11,817 nt of DNA from Lachnospiraceae bacterium UBA1755 (GTDB lineage: Bacteria > Bacillota > Clostridia > Lachnospirales > Lachnospiraceae). Below, piece by piece: positions 1 through 5,827 of this stretch (position 1 is its first letter; every line of letters starts with the position of its first letter). Under the pieces are notes generated by a model, which worked only from the letters and a program-made list of their open reading frames with translations, ran no database searches and was not told the DNA's origin. A program made the position numbers and the translations under genes. The DNA is taken from NCBI GenBank assembly GCA_002314805.1, contig DCHJ01000111.1:1-11817 (forward strand), given 5' to 3'.

Positions 1-610
1 CCTTGGCATTCTCGGGATCAAGCTTACCAAACTCGATAGCCTCATGGCTTACGAACATATGACTTGTACCATGGAAGCCGTAACGGCGTACCTTGTACTT
101 CTCATAATACTCATACGGAATTGCATAGAGATAAGCCTTCTCTTCCATTCCCATACCGAAGGATGTATCAAATACTGCAACATTCTTCTTGCCTGGCATT
201 GCAGCCTCACAAGCCTCAATACCCATGAGGTTAGCCGGATTATGAAGAGGTCCGAGATCGAAGCACTCACGGATGACCTTCTTAACGTCCTCATCAACGA
301 CAATAGACTCTGTATATGTGTTGCCGCCGTGCAGTACACGATGGCCTACTGCCGTGATCTCATCTGTAGAAGCAATAACTCCGTGCTCCTTATCGATAAG
401 AGCTGCCATAACGAGCTCGATAGCTTCCTTATGTGTAGGCATAGCCTGCTCAACAACATACTTATCCTTGCCTTCCGGCTTATGTGTAAGCATTGAGCCA
501 TCAATACCTATACGCTCGCAAAGACCCTTTGCGATAACTGACTCATTGTCCATATCGATAAGCTGATACTTAAGTGATGATGAACCGCAGTTGATAACCA
601 AAACTTTCAT
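1..610 (-). CDS. ackA: Acetate kinase, N-terminal half (partial, runs off the left edge)
   Basis: Acetate kinase converts acetyl phosphate and ADP to acetate and ATP in the cytoplasm, the ATP-yielding last step of acetate fermentation. The first 203 codons are present; the usual length is about 400 residues, so roughly half the protein is missing at the window edge. Visible family marks are MKVLVINCGSSSLKYQLID at the N-terminus with Asn7, GHRVLHGG with Arg91, PLHNPAN with His123, VFDTS with Asp148, and RRYGFHGTSH with His180. These positions coincide with the active-site numbering known for the Methanosarcina thermophila enzyme. The start is supported by AAGGAG about nine bases upstream. The gene follows pta, separated by a repeat-bearing spacer, and the two are probably co-transcribed. 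One oddity is that residues 152-155 read GMGM where most acetate kinases carry HQTM. Identification is very secure. Confidence 0.97.
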   Translation of the reverse strand, partial: MKVLVINCGSSSLKYQLIDMDNESVIAKGLCERIGIDGSMLTHKPEGKDKYVVEQAMPTHKEAIELVMAALIDKEHGVIASTDEITAVGHRVLHGGNTYTESIVVDEDVKKVIRECFDLGPLHNPANLMGIEACEAAMPGKKNVAVFDTSFGMGMEEKAYLYAIPYEYYEKYKVRRYGFHGTSHMFVSHEAIEFGKLDPENAK

Positions 611-642
611 TTATCTGTTCTCCTTAATGTAGTTTATCTATC

Positions 643-741
643 AAAAATTCATTACTGAGCCTGAGCTCCCCACGATCTCAGCGAACGCCCTTTGTGAGCG
701 CTAGATCCTGGGCATGGTCATCAGTAATGTTTCATTACTGA
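643..741 (-). promoter_or_regulatory. Mutually exclusive hairpins between pta and ackA (attenuator-like)
   Basis: Read in the direction of transcription, there are three related arms: A is TCAGTAATG (741-733, containing the pta stop codon), B is CATTACTGA (729-721) and C is TCAGTAATG (658-650). B is perfectly complementary to both A and C. The A:B pairing forms a tight 9-base stem with a 3-base loop over the pta stop. The B:C pairing closes a long hairpin around the inner stem 712-699/683-669 and is followed by AATTTTTG (649-642), a short T run. The geometry resembles a leaky terminator/antiterminator that could set the pta to ackA ratio. The pairing is seen in the sequence; the function is inference. 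Confidence 0.45.
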
Positions 742-749
742 GCCTGAGC
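648..749. repeat. 19-base perfect direct repeat duplicating the pta 3' end
   Basis: The sequence TTCATTACTGAGCCTGAGC occurs at 731-749, covering the last codons and stop of pta, and again without mismatch at 648-666, 83 bases away in the pta-ackA spacer. The 64 bases between the copies contain a large imperfect palindrome: 669-683 pairs with 699-712, with one mismatch and one bulged base, around a 15-base loop. The layout suggests either insertion of a small palindromic element with duplication of the pta end, or a tandem duplication. I know of no named element with this sequence. Confidence 0.85.
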
Positions 750-1730
750 CTGCACTGCCGTGATTGCGATAACACCGAGGATATCCTCCCAGAAGCATCC
801 GCGTGACAGATCATTTACAGGAGCTGCGATACCCTGGCACATAGGACCATAAGCCTCAGCCTTGGCAAGTCTCTGAACGAGCTTATAACCGATATTGCCT
901 GCGTCAAGATCCGGGAATACAAGTACGTTGGCCTTGCCTGCAACCGGTGAATCAGGAGCCTTGCTCTTTCCAACAGAAGGAACGATAGCTGCATCAAGCT
1001 GAAGCTCTCCGTCAAGTGCAAGCTCAGGAGCTGTCTCCTTGGCGATCCTTGTTGCCTCAACAACCTTTGTTACATCATCATGCTTAGCTGAACCCTTGGA
1101 TGAATGTGAAAGCATAGCAACTCTCGGCTCATTGCCTGTAAGGAGCTTAAAGGACTCTGCTGATGAGATAGCGATTGCAGCAAGCTTCTCGGGATCAGGA
1201 TTCTGCTCAAGACCACAGTCTGCGAAAACAAATACACCGTCATCGCCGTACTCACAGTTGGGCACATCCATAAGGAAGAAAGCCGAAACAAGCTTTGTAC
1301 CCGGCTTAGTCTTGATAAGCTGGAGGCAGGGACGAAGTGTATTGGCTGTACTATGGCATGCACCGCTGACCATACCGTCTGCATCTCCGCTCTTGATCAT
1401 AAGGCATCCGTAATATGCATAATCACTGAGCATGATCCTGCGGGCCTCTTCATGAGTCATCCCCTTGGATGCACGAAGCTCAACAAAGAGATCCTCGTAC
1501 TGCTGAGTTTTCTCATAAGTATTGGGATCGATGATCACAGCGCCGGTGATATCACAGTCACCCTTGTTTTCTGCGATCTGCTCTGGTGTGCCGATGATGA
1601 TGATATTGGCAATACCCTCCTTTAAAGCTGCCTCAGCTGCCTTAAAAGTTCTGTTGTCCATAGACTCAGGAAGGATGATAGTCTTCTTATCAGCCTTTGC
1701 TCTGGCCTTGATGCTGTCCATAATAGCCAT
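735..1730 (-). CDS. pta: Phosphate acetyltransferase
   Basis: Pta interconverts acetyl-CoA plus phosphate with acetyl phosphate plus CoA, feeding AckA in acetate formation. The protein has 331 residues from the chosen start, the usual size for the short Pta of Gram-positive bacteria without the N-terminal regulatory domain of E. coli Pta. Family stretches include KKTIILPES near the N-terminus, MVSGACHSTANTLRP in the middle, and DLSRGCFWEDILGVIAITAV at the C-terminus. The reading frame is open 14 codons further upstream, but AAGGAGAT lies about nine bases before the MAIMDSIK start at 1730, so I prefer that start. The protein ends in the tandem tail AQAQ, encoded by CAGGCTCAGGCTCAG, whose end is duplicated in the downstream spacer. 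The gene is preceded by a good promoter and followed by ackA in the same direction. Confidence is high. Confidence 0.97.
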   Translation of the reverse strand: MAIMDSIKARAKADKKTIILPESMDNRTFKAAEAALKEGIANIIIIGTPEQIAENKGDCDITGAVIIDPNTYEKTQQYEDLFVELRASKGMTHEEARRIMLSDYAYYGCLMIKSGDADGMVSGACHSTANTLRPCLQLIKTKPGTKLVSAFFLMDVPNCEYGDDGVFVFADCGLEQNPDPEKLAAIAISSAESFKLLTGNEPRVAMLSHSSKGSAKHDDVTKVVEATRIAKETAPELALDGELQLDAAIVPSVGKSKAPDSPVAGKANVLVFPDLDAGNIGYKLVQRLAKAEAYGPMCQGIAAPVNDLSRGCFWEDILGVIAITAVQAQAQ

Positions 1731-1817
1731 AATTATTATCTCCTTTTTGGGTTTTTTAACTTCTTTACACAATGCAACCGAGCCTGCACCCAGCGTCCAG
1801 ACCCATTAACAACCTTA

Positions 1818-1846
1818 ATTGTACGACTTATTTCCTATATTCTCAA
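1818..1846 (-). promoter_or_regulatory. Sigma-70-type promoter for pta(-ackA)
   Basis: On the minus strand a -35 box TTGAGA (1846-1841) and a -10 box TACAAT (1823-1818) are separated by exactly 17 bases. Transcription would start near 1811, giving a leader of about 80 nucleotides before the pta start at 1730. No other promoter this good is seen between the kinase gene and pta. Assignment to the housekeeping sigma factor is by consensus match. Confidence 0.7.
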
Positions 1847-2078
1847 CCTTTTTGTACACATTTCAGTGCACAGGCCTCCCCATATCATACCAAAACCTGC
1901 GGGCAGTCAGTACCCGTTACGACAGGTATGTCGGAATAACAGCATGCCCGAAACCGCATAAGCACGATTCAGTCCCGAAATCAGATCAGCAATACCGGAG
2001 CTTCCTCCGACTTATTCCGCCACCGCTTCCGCTTACTTCCGTTCGGACCCGGCATAGATGGGGGATTAAGATTTTCAC
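1847..2078. other. Intergenic region between the sugar kinase gene and the pta promoter
   Basis: No gene with recognisable homology is seen. A perfect 5-base stem with a 4-base loop (CGGAG 1996-2000, CTCCG 2005-2009) is present, but no T run follows on either strand, so it is not a convincing terminator for the upstream kinase gene. A 24-codon minus-strand open frame (2055-1981) encodes a basic peptide beginning MPGPNGSKRKRWRNKSEE. It lacks a clear ribosome binding site, so I do not call it a gene. Bases 2005-2055 are rich in GGAAG/GGAAT-type purine motifs on the minus strand. Confidence 0.5.
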
Positions 2079-3008
2079 TCACAGTTCAATTATCTCAACC
2101 CGGTCCTTAAGCTCATTGATAAGCTCCATTGAAGCAGGCTCAGTACCTTCCGTTGTGACAGCTCCCGTGCTTGTGGCCGCTGCAAGTCTCACCGTATCCT
2201 CAAAGCTCAGACCGTGCTCGTACCCGTACAGCATCCCCGTCACCACGGAATCTCCGGCGCCGCAGCAGCTGCGCACATCCACCGGAATCGCCGGCACCTT
2301 ACACGCTCTGTCCCCGGTGATATAGAAGCCACCGTTACCTCCGTCGCTGACGCATATCATGATGCCGTCACCCAGCATCTCCCGTCCCAGCTTCACGATC
2401 TCTTCATCGCTTAAATGCTCCGTGCACCCGTAGTACTGTTCCAGTTCATAACGGTTCGGTTTCAGGAAGTGCGGGTGCGCAAGCATACCCTCTTTCAAAG
2501 CCGCACCGTCTGCGTCAAGAGCAACCTTTGCGCCCCGGGCACTTACTCTCTCCGTGATGGTACGGTAAATGTCCTTCGGGCATCCCGGTACTATACTTCC
2601 TCCCAGGACAAAAATACTGTCGGGTTCTGCATAGGACTCCAGCTTTTCTATCAGCTTATCCACATCAGCTCCGGTCATAGTGGGACCGGGACCGTTGATC
2701 TCTGTCATGTTCCCGTCCTTATCCATGACCTTGATATTGGTCCGTGTCTCCCCGCCATCGATCCACAGATAATCCGTGCGGCATCCGTTTTCAGCAAGAT
2801 ATCCGGCAAAATCTCTGCCTCCCTTGCCTGCAAGTACCGCCACGCATACACTCTCTTCTCCGTATACCTGCAGCGTCTTGCTGACATTTATCCCCTTGCT
2901 TCCCGCGCTGCATACAGCCGCAGAGACACGGTTGAGCTCATTGACACGCAGCTCATCGGTATGGACGATAAAATCTATTGAAGGATTAAGTGTTAATGTA
3001 ATAACCAT
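2079..3008 (-). CDS. fruK: 1-phosphofructokinase-like sugar kinase (PfkB family)
   Basis: This is a cytoplasmic ATP-dependent kinase of the FruK/LacC branch of the PfkB (ribokinase-like) family. FruK phosphorylates fructose 1-phosphate to fructose 1,6-bisphosphate; tagatose-6-phosphate kinase is the main alternative. The 309-residue length fits. Marks include the N-terminal MVITLTLNPSID (FruK consensus MIYTVTLNPALD), a sugar-binding GSKGINVS at about 36-43, KPNRYE near 183-188, and the C-terminal signature CCGAGDS with catalytic Asp253. The frame also allows a Met four codons upstream (3020), but GGAGG lies just five bases before the Met at 3008, which I take as the start. The sugar-binding GGKGIN motif reads GSKGIN here. 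No fructose PTS or FruR gene lies next to it, so the substrate is inferred from family only. Confidence 0.85.
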   Translation of the reverse strand: MVITLTLNPSIDFIVHTDELRVNELNRVSAAVCSAGSKGINVSKTLQVYGEESVCVAVLAGKGGRDFAGYLAENGCRTDYLWIDGGETRTNIKVMDKDGNMTEINGPGPTMTGADVDKLIEKLESYAEPDSIFVLGGSIVPGCPKDIYRTITERVSARGAKVALDADGAALKEGMLAHPHFLKPNRYELEQYYGCTEHLSDEEIVKLGREMLGDGIMICVSDGGNGGFYITGDRACKVPAIPVDVRSCCGAGDSVVTGMLYGYEHGLSFEDTVRLAAATSTGAVTTEGTEPASMELINELKDRVEIIEL

Positions 3009-3311
3009 CGCTGCCTCCATACATTATCCGGGTACTCATCCTGCACACCCGCAATTATCTGTCACATGTCTGCATAATTCCAACCATGTACCGGTATTGT
3101 TCATGGCTGATTTCTGCACTATTCCTGCCTGATACACGCATTTCTCATACCGCACAGCAGCACTGTCTCCTGCATGTACCGGCATTATTACTGTCATTAT
3201 CTCAGCATTTTTCAGCCTGCAGCCGTCCTTTATGATGTATTTCAGTCTGCTTTGCTGCCCTTACTGTCATCTCCGGTGTCCGCTGCAGCCGATACCCTGC
3301 CGCATGCCGGC
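3009..3311. other. Non-coding gap between thrH and the sugar kinase gene
   Basis: No credible coding frame is seen. The gap contains a candidate minus-strand promoter near its left end and a 14-base direct near-repeat (CATGTACCGG followed by TATT at 3085-3098 or CATT at 3173-3186, one mismatch). Immediately after thrH there is a short GCCG/CGGC hairpin without a T run, so no clear terminator is visible and read-through from malQ-thrH is possible. Confidence 0.5.
3054..3083 (-). promoter_or_regulatory. Candidate promoter for the PfkB-family kinase gene
   Basis: On the minus strand TTGGAA (3083-3078) and GATAAT (3059-3054) are separated by 18 bases, placing a start site near 3047 and a leader of about 40 nucleotides before the 3008 start. 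The match is fair rather than strong, and no operator could be identified. Confidence 0.35.
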
Positions 3312-3911
3312 TTACAGCACTTTGTTGATTGCTGCAAGCAGATCATCGTACTCCTCAAATGCCTCATACTGAGGATAGTCCGCCTTGATCTTGTCAGTCG
3401 TGCGGAACAGAAAGCCTGCCTTTGAAGCCTGGATCATCCCCAGGTCATTGAAGCTGTCACCGCAGGCAATAGTATCATATCCTATACTCTGGAATGCCTT
3501 TACAGTACTGAGCTTGCTGTTGGCGATCCTCATCTTATGTGCGAGGATCTCTCCGTCCGGAGCGACCTCCAGTGAATTGCACATCAGAGTCGGATAGCCA
3601 AGCTTTTTGATAAGGGGCATTGCAAACTCCCTGAATGTATCAGAAAGCACCACGACCTGCTCTCTTGCGCGCAGATCATCAAGGAACTCCCTGGCTCCCG
3701 GCAGAGGATCAATAGTTGATATTACCTCCTGGATCTCCCTCAGGCCAAGCCCGTGCTCCTTTAAGATACCGATGCGCCACTTCATGAGCTTGTCATAATC
3801 CGGCTCATCACGTGTGGTCCTCTTAAGCTCCGGTATCCCCGATGCCTCGCTGAACGCGATCCAGATCTCGGGTGTCAGCACGCCTTCCATATCAAAACAT
3901 ATTATATTCAT
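3312..3911 (-). CDS. thrH: Phosphoserine phosphatase / homoserine phosphotransferase (HAD superfamily)
   Basis: The 199-residue protein closely resembles ThrH, known from Pseudomonas aeruginosa as a phosphoserine phosphatase that can also transfer the phosphate to homoserine. It is a cytoplasmic HAD-superfamily hydrolase. HAD motif I is FDMEGVLTPEIWIAF, with nucleophile Asp7 and Glu9 in the second position, where most HAD phosphatases carry Asp; Glu there is typical of ThrH. Motif II is VVLSDTFREF (Ser90). A lysine in the stretch 126-138 supplies motif III, and motif IV is GDSFND at 151-156. The ThrH-like block TTRDEPDYDKLMKWR is also present. The start has AGGAGG a few bases upstream, overlapping the end of malQ; the gap to malQ is only nine bases, so the two are surely co-transcribed. 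The pairing with malQ has no obvious metabolic logic. The role in serine or threonine synthesis is inferred from the family. Confidence 0.9.
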   Translation of the reverse strand: MNIICFDMEGVLTPEIWIAFSEASGIPELKRTTRDEPDYDKLMKWRIGILKEHGLGLREIQEVISTIDPLPGAREFLDDLRAREQVVVLSDTFREFAMPLIKKLGYPTLMCNSLEVAPDGEILAHKMRIANSKLSTVKAFQSIGYDTIACGDSFNDLGMIQASKAGFLFRTTDKIKADYPQYEAFEEYDDLLAAINKVL

Positions 3912-3920
3912 CCTGTCCTC

Positions 3921-5420
3921 CTATTCCGGCAGTCTGCCGTACATCTTTGTAATGGAATATATCTCTGCGGCAAGCTCTTCGCCTGCTTCACCCGGCAGCA
4001 TACGCCACTGCCAGTTGCCGTATGGATTGCCCGGGCAGTTCATGCGGCAGCCTTCGCCAAGTCCCAGATAGTCCTGCATCTGGGTGACAAAGAGCTCGGC
4101 AGCGCTGCTCATGCCGCCTCTGATGATACCGCGGTTAAAGCCTTCCTCTTCATTAAGCCCCAGATATTTCTGCGCATATGCAATGACCTCAGGAGCCTCC
4201 TGCTGCTTCCACAGCTGAAGCGGTGCATTATCGTGAGACCCTGCATAGCATATACAATGGGGCTGATATTTATGCGGAAGATAATCACTCTCCCCGTCAG
4301 GGCTGAAAGCAAACTCAAGCACCTTCATTCCCGGCAGGCCACTGTCTTCAATGAGCTGATAGACATCCTCAGTAAGATCTCCCAGATCCTCCGCGATAAA
4401 GCTGATCCCGTGGAACCAGCTTGTGAGTGTACCGATAAGGTCCATACCGGGGCCCTTGACCCAGCGGCCGTTGATTGCCGTCTTTTCCCCATAGGGAACC
4501 TCCCAGTAGCTGGCAAAGCCTCTGAAATGATCAAAGCGTATCATATCAAAGAGCAAGGCCGCTCCGCCGACTCTCCTTATCCACCATTCATATCCGGTGG
4601 CTTTCATCTTATCGTAGTTATAGATCGGATTGCCCCAGAGCTGACCGTTGGGGTCGAAGTAATCAGGCGGCACACCTGCCACCACGACAGGTCTGTTGTC
4701 TGAATCCAGCTTAAACATCTCCGGCTCCGACCACACATCCGCACTGTCCATAGCCACATATATAGGCAGGTCACCGATTACCAGTATACCCAGACCGTTA
4801 ATATATTTCTTGAGCTTCATCCACTGTCTGAAGAATTCAAACTGGATGAAAATGAAGAGTTCCTTTATCTTACCGAAGGAAAGCTGCAGTCCTACGTCAA
4901 AGGTGATAATTTCCGAATCCGAAAGCGAGGTGCATTCCCATTCTGTCCATGCCTTCATGCCATTGGCGGTCTTAAGCGCCATAAACTCCGCATAGGAAAG
5001 AAGCCACCTCTTATTGCTTTCTGTAAACTTATCTATCTCAGGCTTGAGTCTGTCCCAGCCTCTTTCCTTTGCGATCCCCAGGATTATCAGCCTGTTTTCA
5101 TAGAGCTTTCCGTAGTCCACATGCCTCGGGTCTGATCCCCAGTCGCATGAATCAACCTCTGACTGCAGCAGAAGTCCCTCTTCAATGAGCATGTCAGGAT
5201 CCACAAAATACGGATTGCCCGCAAAGGTTGAGAAGCTCTGATAGGGGGAATCTCCATAGCTTGTAGGTCCAAGCGGCAATACCTGCCAGTACTTCTGTCC
5301 TGCAGCTTTAAGAAAATCCGCATACTCATAGGCAGCCTTGCCGAAAGTACCTATTCCGTACTTACCCGGCAGGGAGCTTATTGGCATAATTATCCCGCTG
5401 TATCTTGCTTTCTCTGTCAT
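3921..5420 (-). CDS. malQ: 4-alpha-glucanotransferase (amylomaltase, GH77)
   Basis: MalQ transfers alpha-1,4-glucan segments between maltodextrins and releases glucose, a cytoplasmic step in maltodextrin and glycogen use. The 499-residue length is that of the compact DPE1/Thermus-type enzyme, without the N-terminal extension of E. coli MalQ. The N-terminus shows the family pattern SGIIMPISSLPGKYGIGTFG and LPLGPTSYGDSPYQ. The three GH77 acidic residues are visible: nucleophile Asp297 in RFDHFRGF, acid/base Glu344 in FIAEDLG, and Asp397 in AGSHDN. GNWQWRM near the C-terminus is also conserved. The common HDNDT reads HDNAP here. An AGAGAG stretch about seven bases before the ATG serves as a modest ribosome binding site. 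The gene is followed by thrH nine bases on and preceded by a long, hairpin-rich non-coding region that may carry its control elements. Confidence 0.96.
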   Translation of the reverse strand: MTEKARYSGIIMPISSLPGKYGIGTFGKAAYEYADFLKAAGQKYWQVLPLGPTSYGDSPYQSFSTFAGNPYFVDPDMLIEEGLLLQSEVDSCDWGSDPRHVDYGKLYENRLIILGIAKERGWDRLKPEIDKFTESNKRWLLSYAEFMALKTANGMKAWTEWECTSLSDSEIITFDVGLQLSFGKIKELFIFIQFEFFRQWMKLKKYINGLGILVIGDLPIYVAMDSADVWSEPEMFKLDSDNRPVVVAGVPPDYFDPNGQLWGNPIYNYDKMKATGYEWWIRRVGGAALLFDMIRFDHFRGFASYWEVPYGEKTAINGRWVKGPGMDLIGTLTSWFHGISFIAEDLGDLTEDVYQLIEDSGLPGMKVLEFAFSPDGESDYLPHKYQPHCICYAGSHDNAPLQLWKQQEAPEVIAYAQKYLGLNEEEGFNRGIIRGGMSSAAELFVTQMQDYLGLGEGCRMNCPGNPYGNWQWRMLPGEAGEELAAEIYSITKMYGRLPE

Positions 5421-5666
5421 ATGAATCTCTCTTTGCTTTCTTATATATTTTGTACATGAAAGCCCGTGGTCGGGCCTTCTGCACTATGATCGGTCAGGCT
5501 GCAGACAATGATAAGTGATCTGCTGACCGACAAAGCCCAGTCTCTCTGACCGGCGGCCTCACCGGCAGTGATGCATGACCGGTCTTTCCCCACACTTTCC
5601 TCTGCACATAAAAAACAGACCCTGTGCGCACCCGCAATTCATGATCCGGCGATGTCCTCTGCGCAT
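5421..5666. other. Hairpin-rich region upstream of malQ
   Basis: No gene is seen. The region contains two inverted repeats: 5491-5497 with 5523-5529, and 5462-5466 with 5471-5475. It also holds further copies of a TGACCG core: CTGACCG at 5523-5529 and 5546-5552, and ATGACCG at 5575-5581. Near malQ the minus strand is AT-rich (about 5430-5450, with ATATAT), but I could not pair it with a convincing -35 box. Together these could be operators or an RNA leader for malQ; the function is unknown. Confidence 0.4.
5491..5529. promoter_or_regulatory. Inverted repeat upstream of malQ (possible operator or leader hairpin)
   Basis: CGGTCAG (5491-5497) is a perfect inverted match to CTGACCG (5523-5529). 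Just inside, CAGA and TCTG also pair, extending the stem to eleven pairs with a four-base bulge. A second hairpin, GCCCG-TGGT-CGGGC (5462-5475), lies closer to malQ. Transcribed from upstream, both would sit in the malQ leader. Regulator and ligand are unknown. Confidence 0.35.
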
Positions 5667-5673
5667 AAAAAAC
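5598..5673. repeat. 19-base direct repeat in the MATE-malQ gap
   Basis: TCCTCTGCACATAAAAAAC (5598-5616) and TCCTCTGCGCATAAAAAAC (5655-5673) differ at one base and are 57 bases apart. On the minus strand each reads as a T run followed by ATGYGCAGAGGA. The second copy supplies the T tract of the terminator at 5667-5699. The first copy has no comparable stem before it, so it may be a remnant of a duplicated terminator tail. Confidence 0.7.
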
Positions 5674-5699
5674 CGGCAGCCGGAAAATCCAACTGCCAA
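5667..5699 (-). terminator. Intrinsic terminator downstream of the MATE-type gene
   Basis: In the direction of transcription TTGGCAGTTGG (5699-5689) pairs with CCGGCTGCCGG (5683-5673) to give an 11-pair stem with four G-U wobbles and the loop ATTTT, followed directly by TTTTTT (5672-5667). This is a good Rho-independent terminator, 129 bases after the stop of the transporter gene. It probably ends the transpeptidase-transporter transcript. Confidence 0.8.
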
Positions 5700-5827
5700 T
5701 CATTATATCAATAAAACATCTGTAATCCTAGTCTTTTCGGCATCTGACAAAATAAGCTGCCGGTCCTAGGAGTCAGCGAAAATTCCCCGCACTTACCGTA
5801 TACCACAGGGTATCCTTTTAGCTGTAT

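Noticed and set aside
1731..1772. Longer N-terminus for Pta starting at 1772
   Set aside because: The extra 14 residues (MCKEVKKPKKEIII) run through the AAGGAG ribosome binding site, and the family starts near MAIMDSIK.
1996..2009. Hairpin CGGAG-CTTC-CTCCG as terminator of the sugar kinase gene
   Set aside because: The stem is short and no T run follows on either strand.
2010..2060. Resemblance to the SRP RNA apical motif (GGTCCG followed by GGAAGTAAGC on the minus strand)
   Set aside because: The tetraloop and flanking bases do not match the conserved GGTCCGGAAGGAAGCAGC pattern, and the surrounding sequence does not form the expected long helix.
2415..2981. Plus-strand open frame of 188 codons antisense to the sugar kinase gene
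   Set aside because: The minus-strand PfkB protein has all the family motifs; this frame is a shadow.
3085..3186. 14-base near-repeat CATGTACCGG(T/C)ATT in the thrH-kinase gap
   Set aside because: Short, with one mismatch, no palindromic symmetry beyond a partial core and no position relative to the promoter that suggests a function.
5800..5813. ATACC-ACAG-GGTAT stem just downstream of the transporter gene, followed by CCTTTT on the plus strand
   Set aside because: The T-rich side is on the plus strand, where there is no gene to terminate, and the stem is only five pairs.
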